A stretch of 49,310 nucleotides of DNA from an uncultured Flavobacteriales bacterium (GTDB lineage: Bacteria; Bacteroidota; Bacteroidia; Flavobacteriales_D; Sanyastnellaceae). The notes beneath the pieces are model-generated. The model was not told where the DNA came from and did no database searches. It saw nothing but the letters and a program-made list of their open reading frames with translations. Position numbers and translations under genes: made by a program. The stretch covers positions 1 through 49,310 of the forward strand of contig CASICO010000010.1 in assembly GCA_949373165.1 (NCBI GenBank), in the 5' to 3' direction. Each line of letters starts with the position of its first letter. Position 1 is the stretch's first letter. Positions 17,911 to 27,619 of the stretch are shown one piece after another.

Positions 17911-19410
17911 ATGGCCCGCCTCCGCGTAAACGACCAAGCCTTGCGCAACTTTCTGAGTGTCCTTTTTGGATTCGCTCTGGGGGGAGTCAACAATCTGGTG
18001 ATCCTGCCTTGGGCCTTCGCAGGTGATCTCGGAGAATGGGGATTGGTGCGCATCGTCATGGCTTGGGGCACCTTGATTGCCCCCATTCTGCTGTTTGGCG
18101 CGCCTGCAGCCATGAACCGATATTCAGGGGTCATGGGCAGGAAACAGCAAATCCCCCAGCTCATAGGGACCTTAATCAGGCCCTCCATTGTGTTGTTTGC
18201 TGCATGCATAGCCTTGCCCGCTTTCCTGTTTCCAGACAGTGTGAGCAAACTGCTGCAATTGGGGGAAGAACAACGTTCGGCCGTACAGCCCATTGCCATT
18301 CTCGTCGCCATCATCATGGCTCAACTGTTCTTGGCCAGTTTTCTCTCCACCAAATTGAAAACCAGCCTCTCTACCTTTTTTCAAGAAACCGTATTCAAAC
18401 TGGGCTACGCGGGTCTCGCCCTGAGCTTGGGGTTGGGCTATCTGTCTAAACCACACTTCTTGCCTGCTTTTATTGGCCTCAACTTCTTCGTGCTCTTGGC
18501 ATTGCTCGCACAGGCCTTGGCCAATCAATTCAAGGTCGACTTGCGCGGACTCAAAAAATCTGAACACCGCAAAGAAATTCGACATTACGGTGGGGCTTTG
18601 ATGATCGGCAGTAGCGCAATCATTATTCTGAATCAATTGGACATCATCATGGTCGGTAGCCTCCTCGGTTTGGACCAGGTTCCCGTGTTCACGGTGGCCG
18701 TTTTCATCGCCACTGTGACCGCTTTGCCTACGCGCGCATCCATCCGTTTGTTGACCCCGCTCATCTCCCGCGCTTTGGATCAACATGATGCGGACGAAAT
18801 CAAGAGGTTGACCCAATTGAGTCACCGCACCCTTCTGCTCGGCTGCGGATGGGTTCTGACTTGCCTGTGGGTCGCCACACCCGAAATTGACCAACTGATC
18901 CCCTCCGAATTTCAAGGCCTTTCCATGGTCATTTTGGCACTGGGTTCGATGAAGTTGATTCAGGGGTCCTCGACAGGGTCTTCTGTTTTGCTCTCCCAAT
19001 CCAACCACTATCAAAAAGTGATGGTCCTCAATTGGGGCATGCTCGCCGTGGCCATCCCTTTGAACCTCCTGTTTATACCCAAGTCAGGACTTGGATTGGG
19101 TGTCCTCGGTGCGGCATTGGCCACCCTGATCACGGTCGGGTTGTCCACCCTCGCAAAGCAGGTCATCATTTGGCACATTTGGAAACGGTTCGTCCCCAAC
19201 GTTCAGACCCTGATGATCTGCGGCATCCTGCTCATTCCTGCAGTGTCTTTGGTTCATTGGACCCCCGGTTGGCACCCTGTCATCGCACTTCTTGTGAAGA
19301 GCACCGTTGTAACCGCATGGGCCGCGTTTGGAACCATCCGGTTCAACCTAGCGCCTGAAGGCGTTCAATTCATCCTTAAAAAAGCCCCTTGGCTTTCTCG
19401 CAGGAATTGA
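17911..19410 (+). CDS. Polysaccharide/lipid-linked oligosaccharide flippase (Wzx/MATE-like)
   Basis: A 499-residue inner-membrane protein with about 12-14 hydrophobic segments and a short N-terminal cytoplasmic stretch (MARLRVNDQALRNFLSVLFG). The pattern, including LGEWGLVRIVMAWGTLIAPI early, HYGGALMIGSSAIIILNQLD in the middle and NWGMLAVAIPLNLLFIPKSG late, fits the MOP-superfamily oligosaccharide flippases with a polysaccharide-synthesis C-terminal domain. It would move undecaprenyl- or lipid-linked sugars across the inner membrane for O-antigen or surface polysaccharide. The gene lies one base after the broken glycosyltransferase, which supports this role. Substrate unknown. Confidence 0.87.
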   Translation: MARLRVNDQALRNFLSVLFGFALGGVNNLVILPWAFAGDLGEWGLVRIVMAWGTLIAPILLFGAPAAMNRYSGVMGRKQQIPQLIGTLIRPSIVLFAACIALPAFLFPDSVSKLLQLGEEQRSAVQPIAILVAIIMAQLFLASFLSTKLKTSLSTFFQETVFKLGYAGLALSLGLGYLSKPHFLPAFIGLNFFVLLALLAQALANQFKVDLRGLKKSEHRKEIRHYGGALMIGSSAIIILNQLDIIMVGSLLGLDQVPVFTVAVFIATVTALPTRASIRLLTPLISRALDQHDADEIKRLTQLSHRTLLLGCGWVLTCLWVATPEIDQLIPSEFQGLSMVILALGSMKLIQGSSTGSSVLLSQSNHYQKVMVLNWGMLAVAIPLNLLFIPKSGLGLGVLGAALATLITVGLSTLAKQVIIWHIWKRFVPNVQTLMICGILLIPAVSLVHWTPGWHPVIALLVKSTVVTAWAAFGTIRFNLAPEGVQFILKKAPWLSRRN

Positions 19411-19417
19411 GTCTTGT

Positions 19418-19849
19418 TCACTGACGGATCCACTCTTGCGTGCGGTAAATGAAGCCCCAATAACCCCGGACCTTCAACACATCTGGCTCTCCATTTTCAA
19501 AGAACATTTTACATCCATAAACCTTGCCGTTTTTTGGATCACAAATGGTGCCCTCGTCCCACTCGCCGTCTTCCGCTTCCATATTCCGGACAATGTCCAT
19601 GCCCAAGACACGCTGGTCTTTTCGGTCGTCACTGCACTTGTCACAATGGGGATCTTGGTCCTCTTCTGGCAAGCGGAACAACTCCACCACGGCGCCAAAA
19701 AACTGACCGTCACGCTCCGAAATTTCCACCACGCTTTTTACCCGGCCCGTCTCATCATCAATGGTCTTCCAACGGCCTGTCAAAGATTGAGCTGAAACGG
19801 AGCAAGCAAAGCCCATCAACAAGGAGAGGAGTACGAAACAGTTCTTCAT
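19418..19849 (-). CDS. DUF2147 family exported protein
   Basis: A 143-residue protein with a cleavable signal peptide (MKNCFVLLSLLMGFACSVSA). The mature part is a single small beta-rich DUF2147 domain: LTGRWKTIDDETGRVKSVVE at the start, CDKCSDDRKDQRVLGMDIVR in the middle (two cysteines, CDKC) and YWGFIYRTQEWIRQ at the end. The family occurs in many Gram-negative bacteria and has no established function; periplasmic location is inferred. It follows the YihY-like gene after nine bases and is probably in its transcript, although TTAATTTG (19855-19862) lies five bases before the start. Confidence 0.88.
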   Translation of the reverse strand: MKNCFVLLSLLMGFACSVSAQSLTGRWKTIDDETGRVKSVVEISERDGQFFGAVVELFRLPEEDQDPHCDKCSDDRKDQRVLGMDIVRNMEAEDGEWDEGTICDPKNGKVYGCKMFFENGEPDVLKVRGYWGFIYRTQEWIRQ

Positions 19850-19858
19850 GGGGTCAAA

Positions 19859-20821
19859 TTAAGTGGGTTCGGCCGAGACCTTCGCAGTCAATTTGCCAGA
19901 ATCCCTTCGCGCTTTGTTCAAAGCCGTATTCAAATCGAATCCAACAATCAACAAGAAGCAATTCACGTTGAGCCACACCAGCAATAGAAGCAGAGTGCCC
20001 AACGAACCGTACAGGCGATTGTAACTCGACAAAGACGTCGCAAACCAAGCAAAGGCAACGGACGTCAAGACAATCAATCCCGTGGTCGCCAATGCCCCCG
20101 GCGTGAAGAACCGCCATCGGTCTTTCGAAAAATCTGCGGCATTGTACAAGGCCGTCACCGTGGTGAAAAGAAGGACCAATGTGACCACCCATCGAACCGC
20201 TTGAATCATGGGCAAGTCCTCCAATGCGACAAACCCTTGACTGGTGAGCCAGTCCAAGGCCGTGCCGCTAAAGACGATCAACAAAACGGCCACAATCAAG
20301 AAGAGAGAGAAGACGACCATCAAAAGCATGGACATCGCCCGGAGCAGCAACCAATTCCCTCTGCGCTCCAAATGATGGGCCTCATTGAGCCCAGAAAGAA
20401 TGCCATTGATGCTGCTCGATGCGTAAAACAACATGAGCACAAAACCCAAACTGGCAATTTCCGGATGGACCCCATTGGCCAGAAGGTCCTGCACTGTGTT
20501 CTCCACCAACGCAAAGGTGTCGCCGGGAAAATAGGACCGCAAAGCATCGAACAAGCTCACCTGGAAATCAGCAATGGGAATCAAGGGCAACAGGCTAAGC
20601 AGGACCAAAATCACGGGGAAAATGGCCACGAACACTTGAAAGGCGATGGCCGCGGCGCGGATGCCCAATGCCCCTTCGACAACCCCCACAACGAAAAACC
20701 GAAACACATCCCATGCACTCATGCCCTCGAATCCCCAAGGCTGTATGCGCTTCAATGGACCGATCACCCACCAACGCAGCGGTGTTTTTGCCATCCAAAC
20801 TTCCCAAGGCTGCTCACTCAT
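19859..20821 (-). CDS. YihY/BrkB family inner-membrane protein
   Basis: 320 residues with six hydrophobic segments in the arrangement of the YihY/BrkB (UPF0761) family: after GIRAAAIAFQVFVAIFPVIL come FVLMLFYASSSINGILSGLN, then AMSMLLMVVFSLFLIVAVLL and finally SYNRLYGSLGTLLLLLVWLN, the last being the family's most conserved block. The name 'ribonuclease BN' once used for this family is wrong. The biochemical role is not settled. The start overlaps the nadC stop by ATGA, so the two genes are co-transcribed; no functional link is evident. Confidence 0.92.
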   Translation of the reverse strand: MSEQPWEVWMAKTPLRWWVIGPLKRIQPWGFEGMSAWDVFRFFVVGVVEGALGIRAAAIAFQVFVAIFPVILVLLSLLPLIPIADFQVSLFDALRSYFPGDTFALVENTVQDLLANGVHPEIASLGFVLMLFYASSSINGILSGLNEAHHLERRGNWLLLRAMSMLLMVVFSLFLIVAVLLIVFSGTALDWLTSQGFVALEDLPMIQAVRWVVTLVLLFTTVTALYNAADFSKDRWRFFTPGALATTGLIVLTSVAFAWFATSLSSYNRLYGSLGTLLLLLVWLNVNCFLLIVGFDLNTALNKARRDSGKLTAKVSAEPT

Positions 20822-21723
20822 GAGCCCTGCTTCTTTAATGCATCCATGCTCTTCAAACTGATGTCCAAAGACACAGGGCTGTGGGTCAACCAGCCCAAAG
20901 AGACATAGTCCACACCCGCATCGCCATAAGCCCTTACCGTATTTGGCGTCAAACCGCCACTGGATTCAGTGGCCACGCGACCGTCAATCCTCGCCACAGC
21001 TTCCGCTGTTTGCGTGGGTGTAAAATTGTCGAGCAACAACCGGTCCACACCTCCTGCAGCCAGCGCATCCTGAATCTCTCTGAGGTCCCTCACCTCAACC
21101 ACAACCGGGACCTTTCGTCCGGTTTCGGCCAGATGACGATGAGCACCCGCCACAGCCGCAAGGACACTGCCGGCATAATCAATGTGATTGTCCTTGATGA
21201 GAATCTGGTCAAACAGGCCCATGCGGTGATTTACACCACCGCCCAAGACCACGGCCTGCTTCTCAAACAAACGAAGACCTGGCGTGGTCTTTCGCGTGTC
21301 GAGGACCTTGGTATGGGTTCCCTTCAAAGCCGTTACCGCATCGTGGGTTGCCGTCGCCACTCCGCTCATTCTTTGCATGAAGTTCAGGGCCAACCGCTCC
21401 GCCGTCAAAATTTCCCTTGCCGGACCTTCCACCCTTGCCACAAGGTCTCCAATCTGAACGCGGTCTCCGTCGGATGCCAGCTTTTCGAAGCGAACAGAAG
21501 GAGCTCCAAAGGCAAAAACAGCCTCTGCCACATCCAGTCCTGCCAAGGTGCCGCTGGCCTTGACCAAAAATCCTGCCGCCTCAACGGCCTCAGAGGGCAC
21601 ACAAGCTTCGGACGTAATGTCCCCTGACCCGATGTCTTCGATCCATGCCGCCTCAATGGCATTTTGCATGGCCTGGGGCAAAGCATCAAAAGTCCCCTTT
21701 TGAATCCGTTCTGAATCCGTCAT
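20818..21723 (-). CDS. nadC: Nicotinate-nucleotide pyrophosphorylase (carboxylating)
   Basis: NadC (quinolinate phosphoribosyltransferase) makes nicotinate mononucleotide from quinolinate and PRPP in de novo NAD synthesis. The 301 residues contain LNFMQRMSGVATATHDAVTA, the DTRKTTPGLRLFEKQAVVLG core, GGGVNHRMGLFDQILIKDNH and the C-terminal ESSGGLTPNTVRAYGDAGVD with VDYVSLGWLTHS. The start at 21723 (MTDSERIQ) is chosen because any longer reading would run over the divergent rlmH start at 21756. TTAACTTG at 21730-21737 is a candidate -7 box six bases before the ATG. The NadR-like kinase and PnuC genes for NAD salvage lie 4-5 kb away. Confidence 0.97.
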   Translation of the reverse strand: MTDSERIQKGTFDALPQAMQNAIEAAWIEDIGSGDITSEACVPSEAVEAAGFLVKASGTLAGLDVAEAVFAFGAPSVRFEKLASDGDRVQIGDLVARVEGPAREILTAERLALNFMQRMSGVATATHDAVTALKGTHTKVLDTRKTTPGLRLFEKQAVVLGGGVNHRMGLFDQILIKDNHIDYAGSVLAAVAGAHRHLAETGRKVPVVVEVRDLREIQDALAAGGVDRLLLDNFTPTQTAEAVARIDGRVATESSGGLTPNTVRAYGDAGVDYVSLGWLTHSPVSLDISLKSMDALKKQGS

Positions 21724-21729
21724 GGACGG

Positions 21730-21737
21730 CAAGTTAA
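21730..21737 (-). promoter_or_regulatory. Candidate -7 box of nadC
   Basis: TTAACTTG on the minus strand, a near match to TAnnTTTG, ending six bases before the nadC ATG. No convincing -33 element seen. Confidence 0.35.
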
Positions 21738-21755
21738 TTCGACGGACCTTCGAAC

Positions 21756-22232
21756 ATGCGCATTTCCCTGATCGTCGTGGGTAAAACCACCGCACCTTGG
21801 CTCCGCCAGGGTATCGAGGAGTACGTCCACCGGCTGTCCAGGTATGCCCCTTTTCGCTATGTGGAGTTGCCCGACGCCAAACTCCGCGCGTCCAAGCCCA
21901 CTCCCGATCAATTGAAAGCAGCTGAAGCTCCCATCTTGCTCAAAGCACTGGCCGATGTGGATCACGTTGTCTTGTTGGATGAGCGGGGTAAACAACCGAG
22001 AAGCATTGAGCTGGCCAAATGGGTGGATGAACGCCACCACAGGGGCATTCGCCACTTGGCATTGGTGATTGGAGGGGCCTACGGTTTTGACCCTGAAGTC
22101 AAATCCAAGGCTTCAGAAAAACTGGCGTTAAGTGCCTTGACTTTCAGCCACCAAATGATCAGACTCCTGGCTGTAGAACAGCTCTATCGCGCGCAGACCA
22201 TCCTGCGCGGAGAGCCTTATCACCACGAATGA
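21756..22232 (+). CDS. rlmH: 23S rRNA (pseudouridine(1915)-N(3))-methyltransferase RlmH
   Basis: A 158-residue SPOUT-class methyltransferase that modifies pseudouridine 1915 in helix 69 of 23S rRNA using S-adenosylmethionine. Diagnostic parts are the start MRISLIVVGKTTAPWLRQGI, VVLLDERGKQPRSIELAKWV, the knot GIRHLALVIGGAYGFDPEV and the C-terminus LLAVEQLYRAQTILRGEPYH. Length matches the family. It is divergent from nadC (32 bases apart) and ends one base before the convergent atpC. Confidence 0.98.
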   Translation: MRISLIVVGKTTAPWLRQGIEEYVHRLSRYAPFRYVELPDAKLRASKPTPDQLKAAEAPILLKALADVDHVVLLDERGKQPRSIELAKWVDERHHRGIRHLALVIGGAYGFDPEVKSKASEKLALSALTFSHQMIRLLAVEQLYRAQTILRGEPYHHE

Positions 22233-22233
22233 A

Positions 22234-22466
22234 TCAGCTGGCGAGGATCAGGACCTTGTTGTCCAAAACCTCAACGGTACCCCCATTCAGGTCGAACACC
22301 TTCTCTCCTTCACTTGTGTCCACCTTGACCGCTCCCTTTTGCAGGGTGGTGATCATGGCCGCATGGCGATCGAGGACGCCCATGGCTCCATCCGAACCTG
22401 GGAGGGACACATGACGAGCCTCTCCTTCGAAGAGGATTGCGTCAGGAGTGAGGATTTCCACCTTCA

Positions 22467-22467
<1 letters not shown>
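22234..22467 (-). CDS. atpC: F1Fo ATP synthase epsilon subunit
   Basis: 77 residues forming only the N-terminal beta-sandwich of epsilon (MKVEILTPDAILFEGEARHV, then LPGSDGAMGVLDRHAAMITT). The C-terminal helical hairpin that inhibits the enzyme in other phyla is absent; short epsilon subunits are usual in Bacteroidota, so this is not a truncation. The start overlaps the atpD stop (TAATG). As is common in this phylum, atpD-atpC stand apart from the other ATP synthase genes. Confidence 0.95.
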
Positions 22468-24060
<1,593 letters not shown>

Positions 24061-24157
24061 TCACACCCCTGTCCATGAGGCTTCACAAAGGAGTTTTCAA
24101 CGCCTGGTGAATTTTGCGGGCTATACCCGAGGACTCGGAACCTCCATTCTGCCCAAT

Positions 24158-24165
24158 TACCTTTG
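24158..24165 (+). promoter_or_regulatory. Candidate -7 box of ribF, near-leaderless
   Basis: TACCTTTG matches TAnnTTTG exactly and ends six bases before the GTG at 24172. If used, transcription would begin at or within a few bases of the start codon, and the in-frame TTG at 24163 could not be the start. Confidence 0.4.
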
Positions 24166-24171
24166 GTTTCA

Positions 24172-25137
24172 GTGAACATCCACCACGGTCTTCCCCACTT
24201 CCCCTCTGGAACGAAAAGAATCGTTACCACAGGCACCTTCGATGGCGTGCACCTCGGCCACCAGGCCTTGTTGTCGTGGATGGTGGCGCAAGCAAAGTCA
24301 GAAAAAGCAGAATCAGTGGTGTTGACCTTTCACCCCCACCCGAGAAAAGTCCTGTTTGGGAAAGACAGTGGTTTGGAATTGCTGCAAACCATGGATCAAA
24401 GGTCTTCGGCGCTGAGCATGACCGGCCTAGACCACCTCGTTGTTCAACCTTTCGATTTGGATTTCGCCAGGCTCAAACCCACCGATTTCGTGAGAGAGGT
24501 GCTGGTAGAAGGTTTGGGTTGTACCACTGTCGTGGTTGGCCATGACCATCGTTTTGGTGCAGGAAGAGAAGGAGATGTAGAGCTGTTGAGGGCATGCGGA
24601 GAAGCATACGGATTCAATGTGGTTCACATCCCCGCCCACATTGAAGACGAGTTGACCGTTTCCAGCACCAAAGTCCGCCACTGTCTTCAGGACGGAAATG
24701 TGACCCGCGCCGCACAACTCATGGGGCGGCCGTTTTGCTGGACAGGCCAAGTGGTCCGCGGAGATGGGCGAGGTCGAACCCTGGGATTTCCCACTGCAAA
24801 TCTGAGCGCAACAGAACCCGACCAGCTGCTTCCTGCCGAAGGTGTGTATGCTGCAAATGTGACAATAGATGGCCCTTTGCATCCCGTTCCATCCATGGTG
24901 CACATTGGACCTCGGCCCACATTTGACAGTCCAAACGCTTCCCCTACCATTGAAGTCCATCTGCTCGATACCCCTTCCATTGACCTCTATGGAAAAAAGC
25001 TCACTGTCGCCTTCGAACAGGGCATTCGATCCGTGCAAAAATTCGACGGTGCGGAAGCTCTTGTTGCCCAATTGACACAAGATGCCCTCCAGGCGCGAAA
25101 ATTGCTGGGATACGGCGGAACTGAAACCAACCGTTGA
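24172..25137 (+). CDS. ribF: Bifunctional riboflavin kinase / FAD synthetase
   Basis: RibF phosphorylates riboflavin to FMN and adenylylates FMN to FAD in the cytoplasm. The N-terminal FAD synthetase half has the nucleotidyltransferase signature GTFDGVHLGHQALLSW, VVVGHDHRFGAGREGDVELL and SSTKVRHCLQDGNVTRAA. The C-terminal flavokinase half has VVRGDGRGRTLGFPTANLSA with the PTAN motif, EGVYAANVTID and HIGPRPTFDS. GTG 24172 is chosen because it gives (M)NIHHGLPHFPSG, aligned with the usual start; a TTG nine bases earlier lies within the candidate -7 box. 321 residues, normal length. Confidence 0.96.
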   Translation: MNIHHGLPHFPSGTKRIVTTGTFDGVHLGHQALLSWMVAQAKSEKAESVVLTFHPHPRKVLFGKDSGLELLQTMDQRSSALSMTGLDHLVVQPFDLDFARLKPTDFVREVLVEGLGCTTVVVGHDHRFGAGREGDVELLRACGEAYGFNVVHIPAHIEDELTVSSTKVRHCLQDGNVTRAAQLMGRPFCWTGQVVRGDGRGRTLGFPTANLSATEPDQLLPAEGVYAANVTIDGPLHPVPSMVHIGPRPTFDSPNASPTIEVHLLDTPSIDLYGKKLTVAFEQGIRSVQKFDGAEALVAQLTQDALQARKLLGYGGTETNR

Positions 25138-25144
25138 TACAGCG

Positions 25145-25774
25145 ATGAAGATTCGACTCCCCTCCCATTTGTCTTTGAGACATTTGACGGTCTCGATGCT
25201 GGTCTTGTCCGCCGTCTTTTCCATGTCCACAGTCAGCGCCCAGAGCGATTGGGATACCGCAAGAGTGTGGACCGATTTTGAAGCCGCCCTTCAACGGCCC
25301 GAGCTGGTGCTCCGACTGGACCTCTCCAAATCCAAATGGAAGGCACTGGACCACCGTCTCCAACGGTTTCAATACCTCCAAGAACTCGTTCTGGACAAAA
25401 ACAAAATCGACTCGCTCCCCCCTTGGATTGGCCAACTTAACACCCTTGAACGCCTCAGCATTCGCTCCAACCAATTGCGCACCATTCCTGCTGAATTGTT
25501 GAAGTTAAAAGCCCTCAAAGAGTTGGACCTCTCAGACAACGAAATCGAAGGCATCCCCGAGGACATTGACCATCTGGTTTCCCTTGAACGACTTCTCCTT
25601 TGGTCCAACCTTGTCGGACATTTTCCGCCTTCTTTAAGTCGGCTGGAACACCTGATGGAACTAGACCTGCTGCACAATGAAATGTCGGTAGAGGAGCAAG
25701 TTTGGGTTCGGGAGATCCTTCCCAATGCCAAGTTGCACTTCAGCACGCCCTGCCAATGTCGCTTCGACGACTGA
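25145..25774 (+). CDS. Exported leucine-rich repeat protein
   Basis: 209 residues from the ATG at 25145 (MKIRLPSHLSLRHLTVSMLV), with a signal peptide ending VSAQS. About five 23-residue LRR units follow, of the LxxLxLxxNxIxxLP type: LQELVLDKNKIDSLPPWIGQ, LERLSIRSNQLRTIPAELL, LKELDLSDNEIEGIPEDI and so on. The end carries a CQC motif (TPCQCRFDD). LRR solenoids bind proteins; the partner is unknown and the location is periplasmic or surface. It starts seven bases after ribF and overlaps the NadR-like gene by 19 bases, so it is part of that operon. An earlier in-frame Met (25082) lies inside ribF and is unlikely. Confidence 0.88.
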   Translation: MKIRLPSHLSLRHLTVSMLVLSAVFSMSTVSAQSDWDTARVWTDFEAALQRPELVLRLDLSKSKWKALDHRLQRFQYLQELVLDKNKIDSLPPWIGQLNTLERLSIRSNQLRTIPAELLKLKALKELDLSDNEIEGIPEDIDHLVSLERLLLWSNLVGHFPPSLSRLEHLMELDLLHNEMSVEEQVWVREILPNAKLHFSTPCQCRFDD

Positions 25775-26298
25775 ATCCGCCCATTTTGGTGTTGACTGGG
25801 GTAGAAAACTCCGGCAAAACTACCTTATCCAAAGCCTTGTCCGAAGCATTGGGTTGGCCTTGTGTTCTCGAAGCTGCCAGACAAGATGCAACGGTCATTC
25901 AAGGAAACACCCGCGTCGTTGACCTAGAGCGTCTTCTGGGACACCACATGCAATCTGTAGCGCACCTCTCCGCCCAAGTCCCTCCAGGTCTCGTTTGCGA
26001 CACGGGTCCATTGGTACTGGACCGATGGTGCTCAGAAATGACAGGTCATTCGCTCCAAGGCGCTCTCGAAGCGCAAAAGCGGGTCGACCTCTACCTCTTG
26101 TGTCAGACGCTGACCACATGGGAGCCAGACCCTCTGCGAAGCTTACCTCTCCGAAAAGACCGCCTTGAGCACCAAGAACGGTACATCAATCACCTAGACG
26201 CGCACCAACTCCCCTGGGCTTTTGTTCCCGAATTGCCACTTCCAGAAAGGCTACAAGCTTCCCTTGATTTAATCGCCCAGCATCTTGGAACGCCATGA
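25756..26298 (+). CDS. NadR-like ribosylnicotinamide kinase (P-loop ATPase)
   Basis: A 180-residue P-loop kinase starting MSLRRLNPPILVLTG. Walker A is GVENSGKTTLSKALSEALG near the start, a signature of the NadR kinase domain (AAA_28 family) that phosphorylates nicotinamide riboside to NMN. Other matching parts are VVDLERLLGHHMQ, the LVCDTGPLVLDRWCSEM segment with the acidic Walker B position and a late RKDRLEHQERY helix. The NMN adenylyltransferase and DNA-binding domains of enterobacterial NadR are absent, as usual in Bacteroidota. The next gene, overlapping by ATGA, is pnuC, which imports the substrate; this pairing strongly supports the assignment. Confidence 0.87.
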   Translation: MSLRRLNPPILVLTGVENSGKTTLSKALSEALGWPCVLEAARQDATVIQGNTRVVDLERLLGHHMQSVAHLSAQVPPGLVCDTGPLVLDRWCSEMTGHSLQGALEAQKRVDLYLLCQTLTTWEPDPLRSLPLRKDRLEHQERYINHLDAHQLPWAFVPELPLPERLQASLDLIAQHLGTP

Positions 26299-26861
26299 AG
26301 TCCGACCCATCAATCAAAGCGCAGAGAAAGGAGCGGCGAATTGAAGCCCTTGCCGTGATCCTGAGCCTGGCGTACACGTGGGGTTATCTGCGGGGATGGA
26401 CCCCTTGGTGCTTCGGTCCTGCGGCACTCGGGGCCGGGCTCCTCGGCTGGCTATGCTGGAGACGCAATATTCTGGCAGAAGCCGGTCTCCAACTCTTTTA
26501 TGTGGGCTTTGCAGCATACGGCGCTTGGCTGGCAAGCGGAGAACAAGACTGGGCACCTCAAGTGGCCTCCTTTGGCTTTCATTTGACCGCCATCCTCCTT
26601 GCGAGCGTGACCACCATTCTCTTGGGTTGGACCATGCGTCGGTTCACATCCAGCACCCTGCCCTGGCTCGATGCTTTCACCACCATCTTTAGCCTCTGGG
26701 CCACTTGGCTCATGGTCAACAACCATCACGCCAATTGGGCGTACTGGATCGCCATTGATGCGGCCGCAATCGTGCTCTACGCAAAGCGCGGCCTTCCATT
26801 GGGGGCCGCGCTCTACGCCATCTATCTCTCGATGGCTCTGATGGGTTGGTTCAGTCTCTGA
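26295..26861 (+). CDS. pnuC: PnuC-type nicotinamide riboside transporter
   Basis: 188 residues with about seven hydrophobic helices and the PnuC layout: RRIEALAVILSLAYTWGYLR at the N-terminus, ILAEAGLQLFYVGFAAYGAW in the middle, and LPLGAALYAIYLSMALMGWF at the C-terminus, which is characteristic of PnuC. These facilitators carry uncharged nicotinamide riboside (or thiamine in PnuT relatives); trapping depends on phosphorylation by the adjacent NadR-like kinase. The neighbour makes NAD salvage more likely than thiamine. It ends six bases from the convergent tonB. Confidence 0.9.
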   Translation: MKSDPSIKAQRKERRIEALAVILSLAYTWGYLRGWTPWCFGPAALGAGLLGWLCWRRNILAEAGLQLFYVGFAAYGAWLASGEQDWAPQVASFGFHLTAILLASVTTILLGWTMRRFTSSTLPWLDAFTTIFSLWATWLMVNNHHANWAYWIAIDAAAIVLYAKRGLPLGAALYAIYLSMALMGWFSL

Positions 26862-26867
26862 ACTGCC

Positions 26868-27575
26868 TTAGCGAATGATGAATTTCACGGGGATGGTGTA
26901 TTGCACACTCACCGGTTTTCCTTGCTGGCGTCCTGGCTCAAAATCAGGCAATGAACTGACCACCCTCAACGCTTCTGCATCCAAGCGTGGGTCCACTGGT
27001 CGCAGGACACGACTTTCTCTGACCTTTCCGTCTTTTCCCACAATAAAATAGACGAACACTGTGCCTTGAATTCCGGCATCCTTTGCAATGGGCGGGTACT
27101 TGGTATTGCCCATCACATAACGGATGATCTCCAGCTGTGTGCACTGGTCACGCTCAGGTCCTGTTTTGCTGATGCAAGGGCCAAATCCAGGCATATCCTC
27201 TACAATCATGAAGGGGATGTCCTCCTCGACCACTTCCTCTTCGTCCACTTCTACGATTTCGATTTCGGTGTCCTCATCGATTTCAATGTCCTCGATGACC
27301 AACTCCTCCTCGATCTCTTCTTCGTCGTCCACAATCTCAATGACCGTGGTTTGCTGAGGGGGTGGAGGCGGTGGCGGGGGTGGGATAACGTTCACGGGAA
27401 TGACTTCGTCTTCGAGAAGGTCTACCTCAAAGTCGAGTGCCCTAATGATGTTCACGTCGTAACTCGTCCAGGCCAATGCGGCGAGAAGAAGCGACAGGAC
27501 GGAGACGAATCCTACGGAACGCCATGTACCCCGCTTGTTCTCGAGGTCGGCTTTTGGTGTCTTGCGTGGCTGCAT
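26868..27575 (-). CDS. TonB family energy transducer
   Basis: 235 residues. A single N-terminal membrane anchor (VGFVSVLSLLLAALAWTSYD) follows a short basic cytoplasmic segment. Next come nine consecutive prolines and then a strongly acidic spacer of about 50 residues (runs such as VDDEEEIEEELVIEDIEIDE), where enterobacterial TonB has Pro-Lys/Pro-Glu repeats; this acidic form is common in Bacteroidota. The C-terminal domain has YPPIAKDAGIQGTVFVYFIV and VLRPVDPRLDAEALRVVSSL, the TonB fold that touches TonB-dependent receptors. It would pass proton-motive force from ExbB/ExbD, which are not in the window, to outer-membrane transporters. A -7 box is at 27611-27618. Confidence 0.93.
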   Translation of the reverse strand: MQPRKTPKADLENKRGTWRSVGFVSVLSLLLAALAWTSYDVNIIRALDFEVDLLEDEVIPVNVIPPPPPPPPPQQTTVIEIVDDEEEIEEELVIEDIEIDEDTEIEIVEVDEEEVVEEDIPFMIVEDMPGFGPCISKTGPERDQCTQLEIIRYVMGNTKYPPIAKDAGIQGTVFVYFIVGKDGKVRESRVLRPVDPRLDAEALRVVSSLPDFEPGRQQGKPVSVQYTIPVKFIIR

Positions 27576-27610
27576 ATTCGATGGTTTGCTGGGCCGTGCC
27601 AGTAGGCGGC

Positions 27611-27618
27611 CAAATTAA
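27611..27618 (-). promoter_or_regulatory. Candidate -7 box of tonB
   Basis: TTAATTTG on the minus strand, a near match to TAnnTTTG, in the 44-base gap behind the vanZ-like gene and 35 bases upstream of the tonB ATG. Confidence 0.35.
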
Positions 27619-27619
27619 T

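Noticed and set aside
27346..27390. GGT/GGC-rich tandem-like stretch in tonB as a repeat or regulatory element
   Set aside because: It encodes the poly-proline run expected after the TonB anchor.
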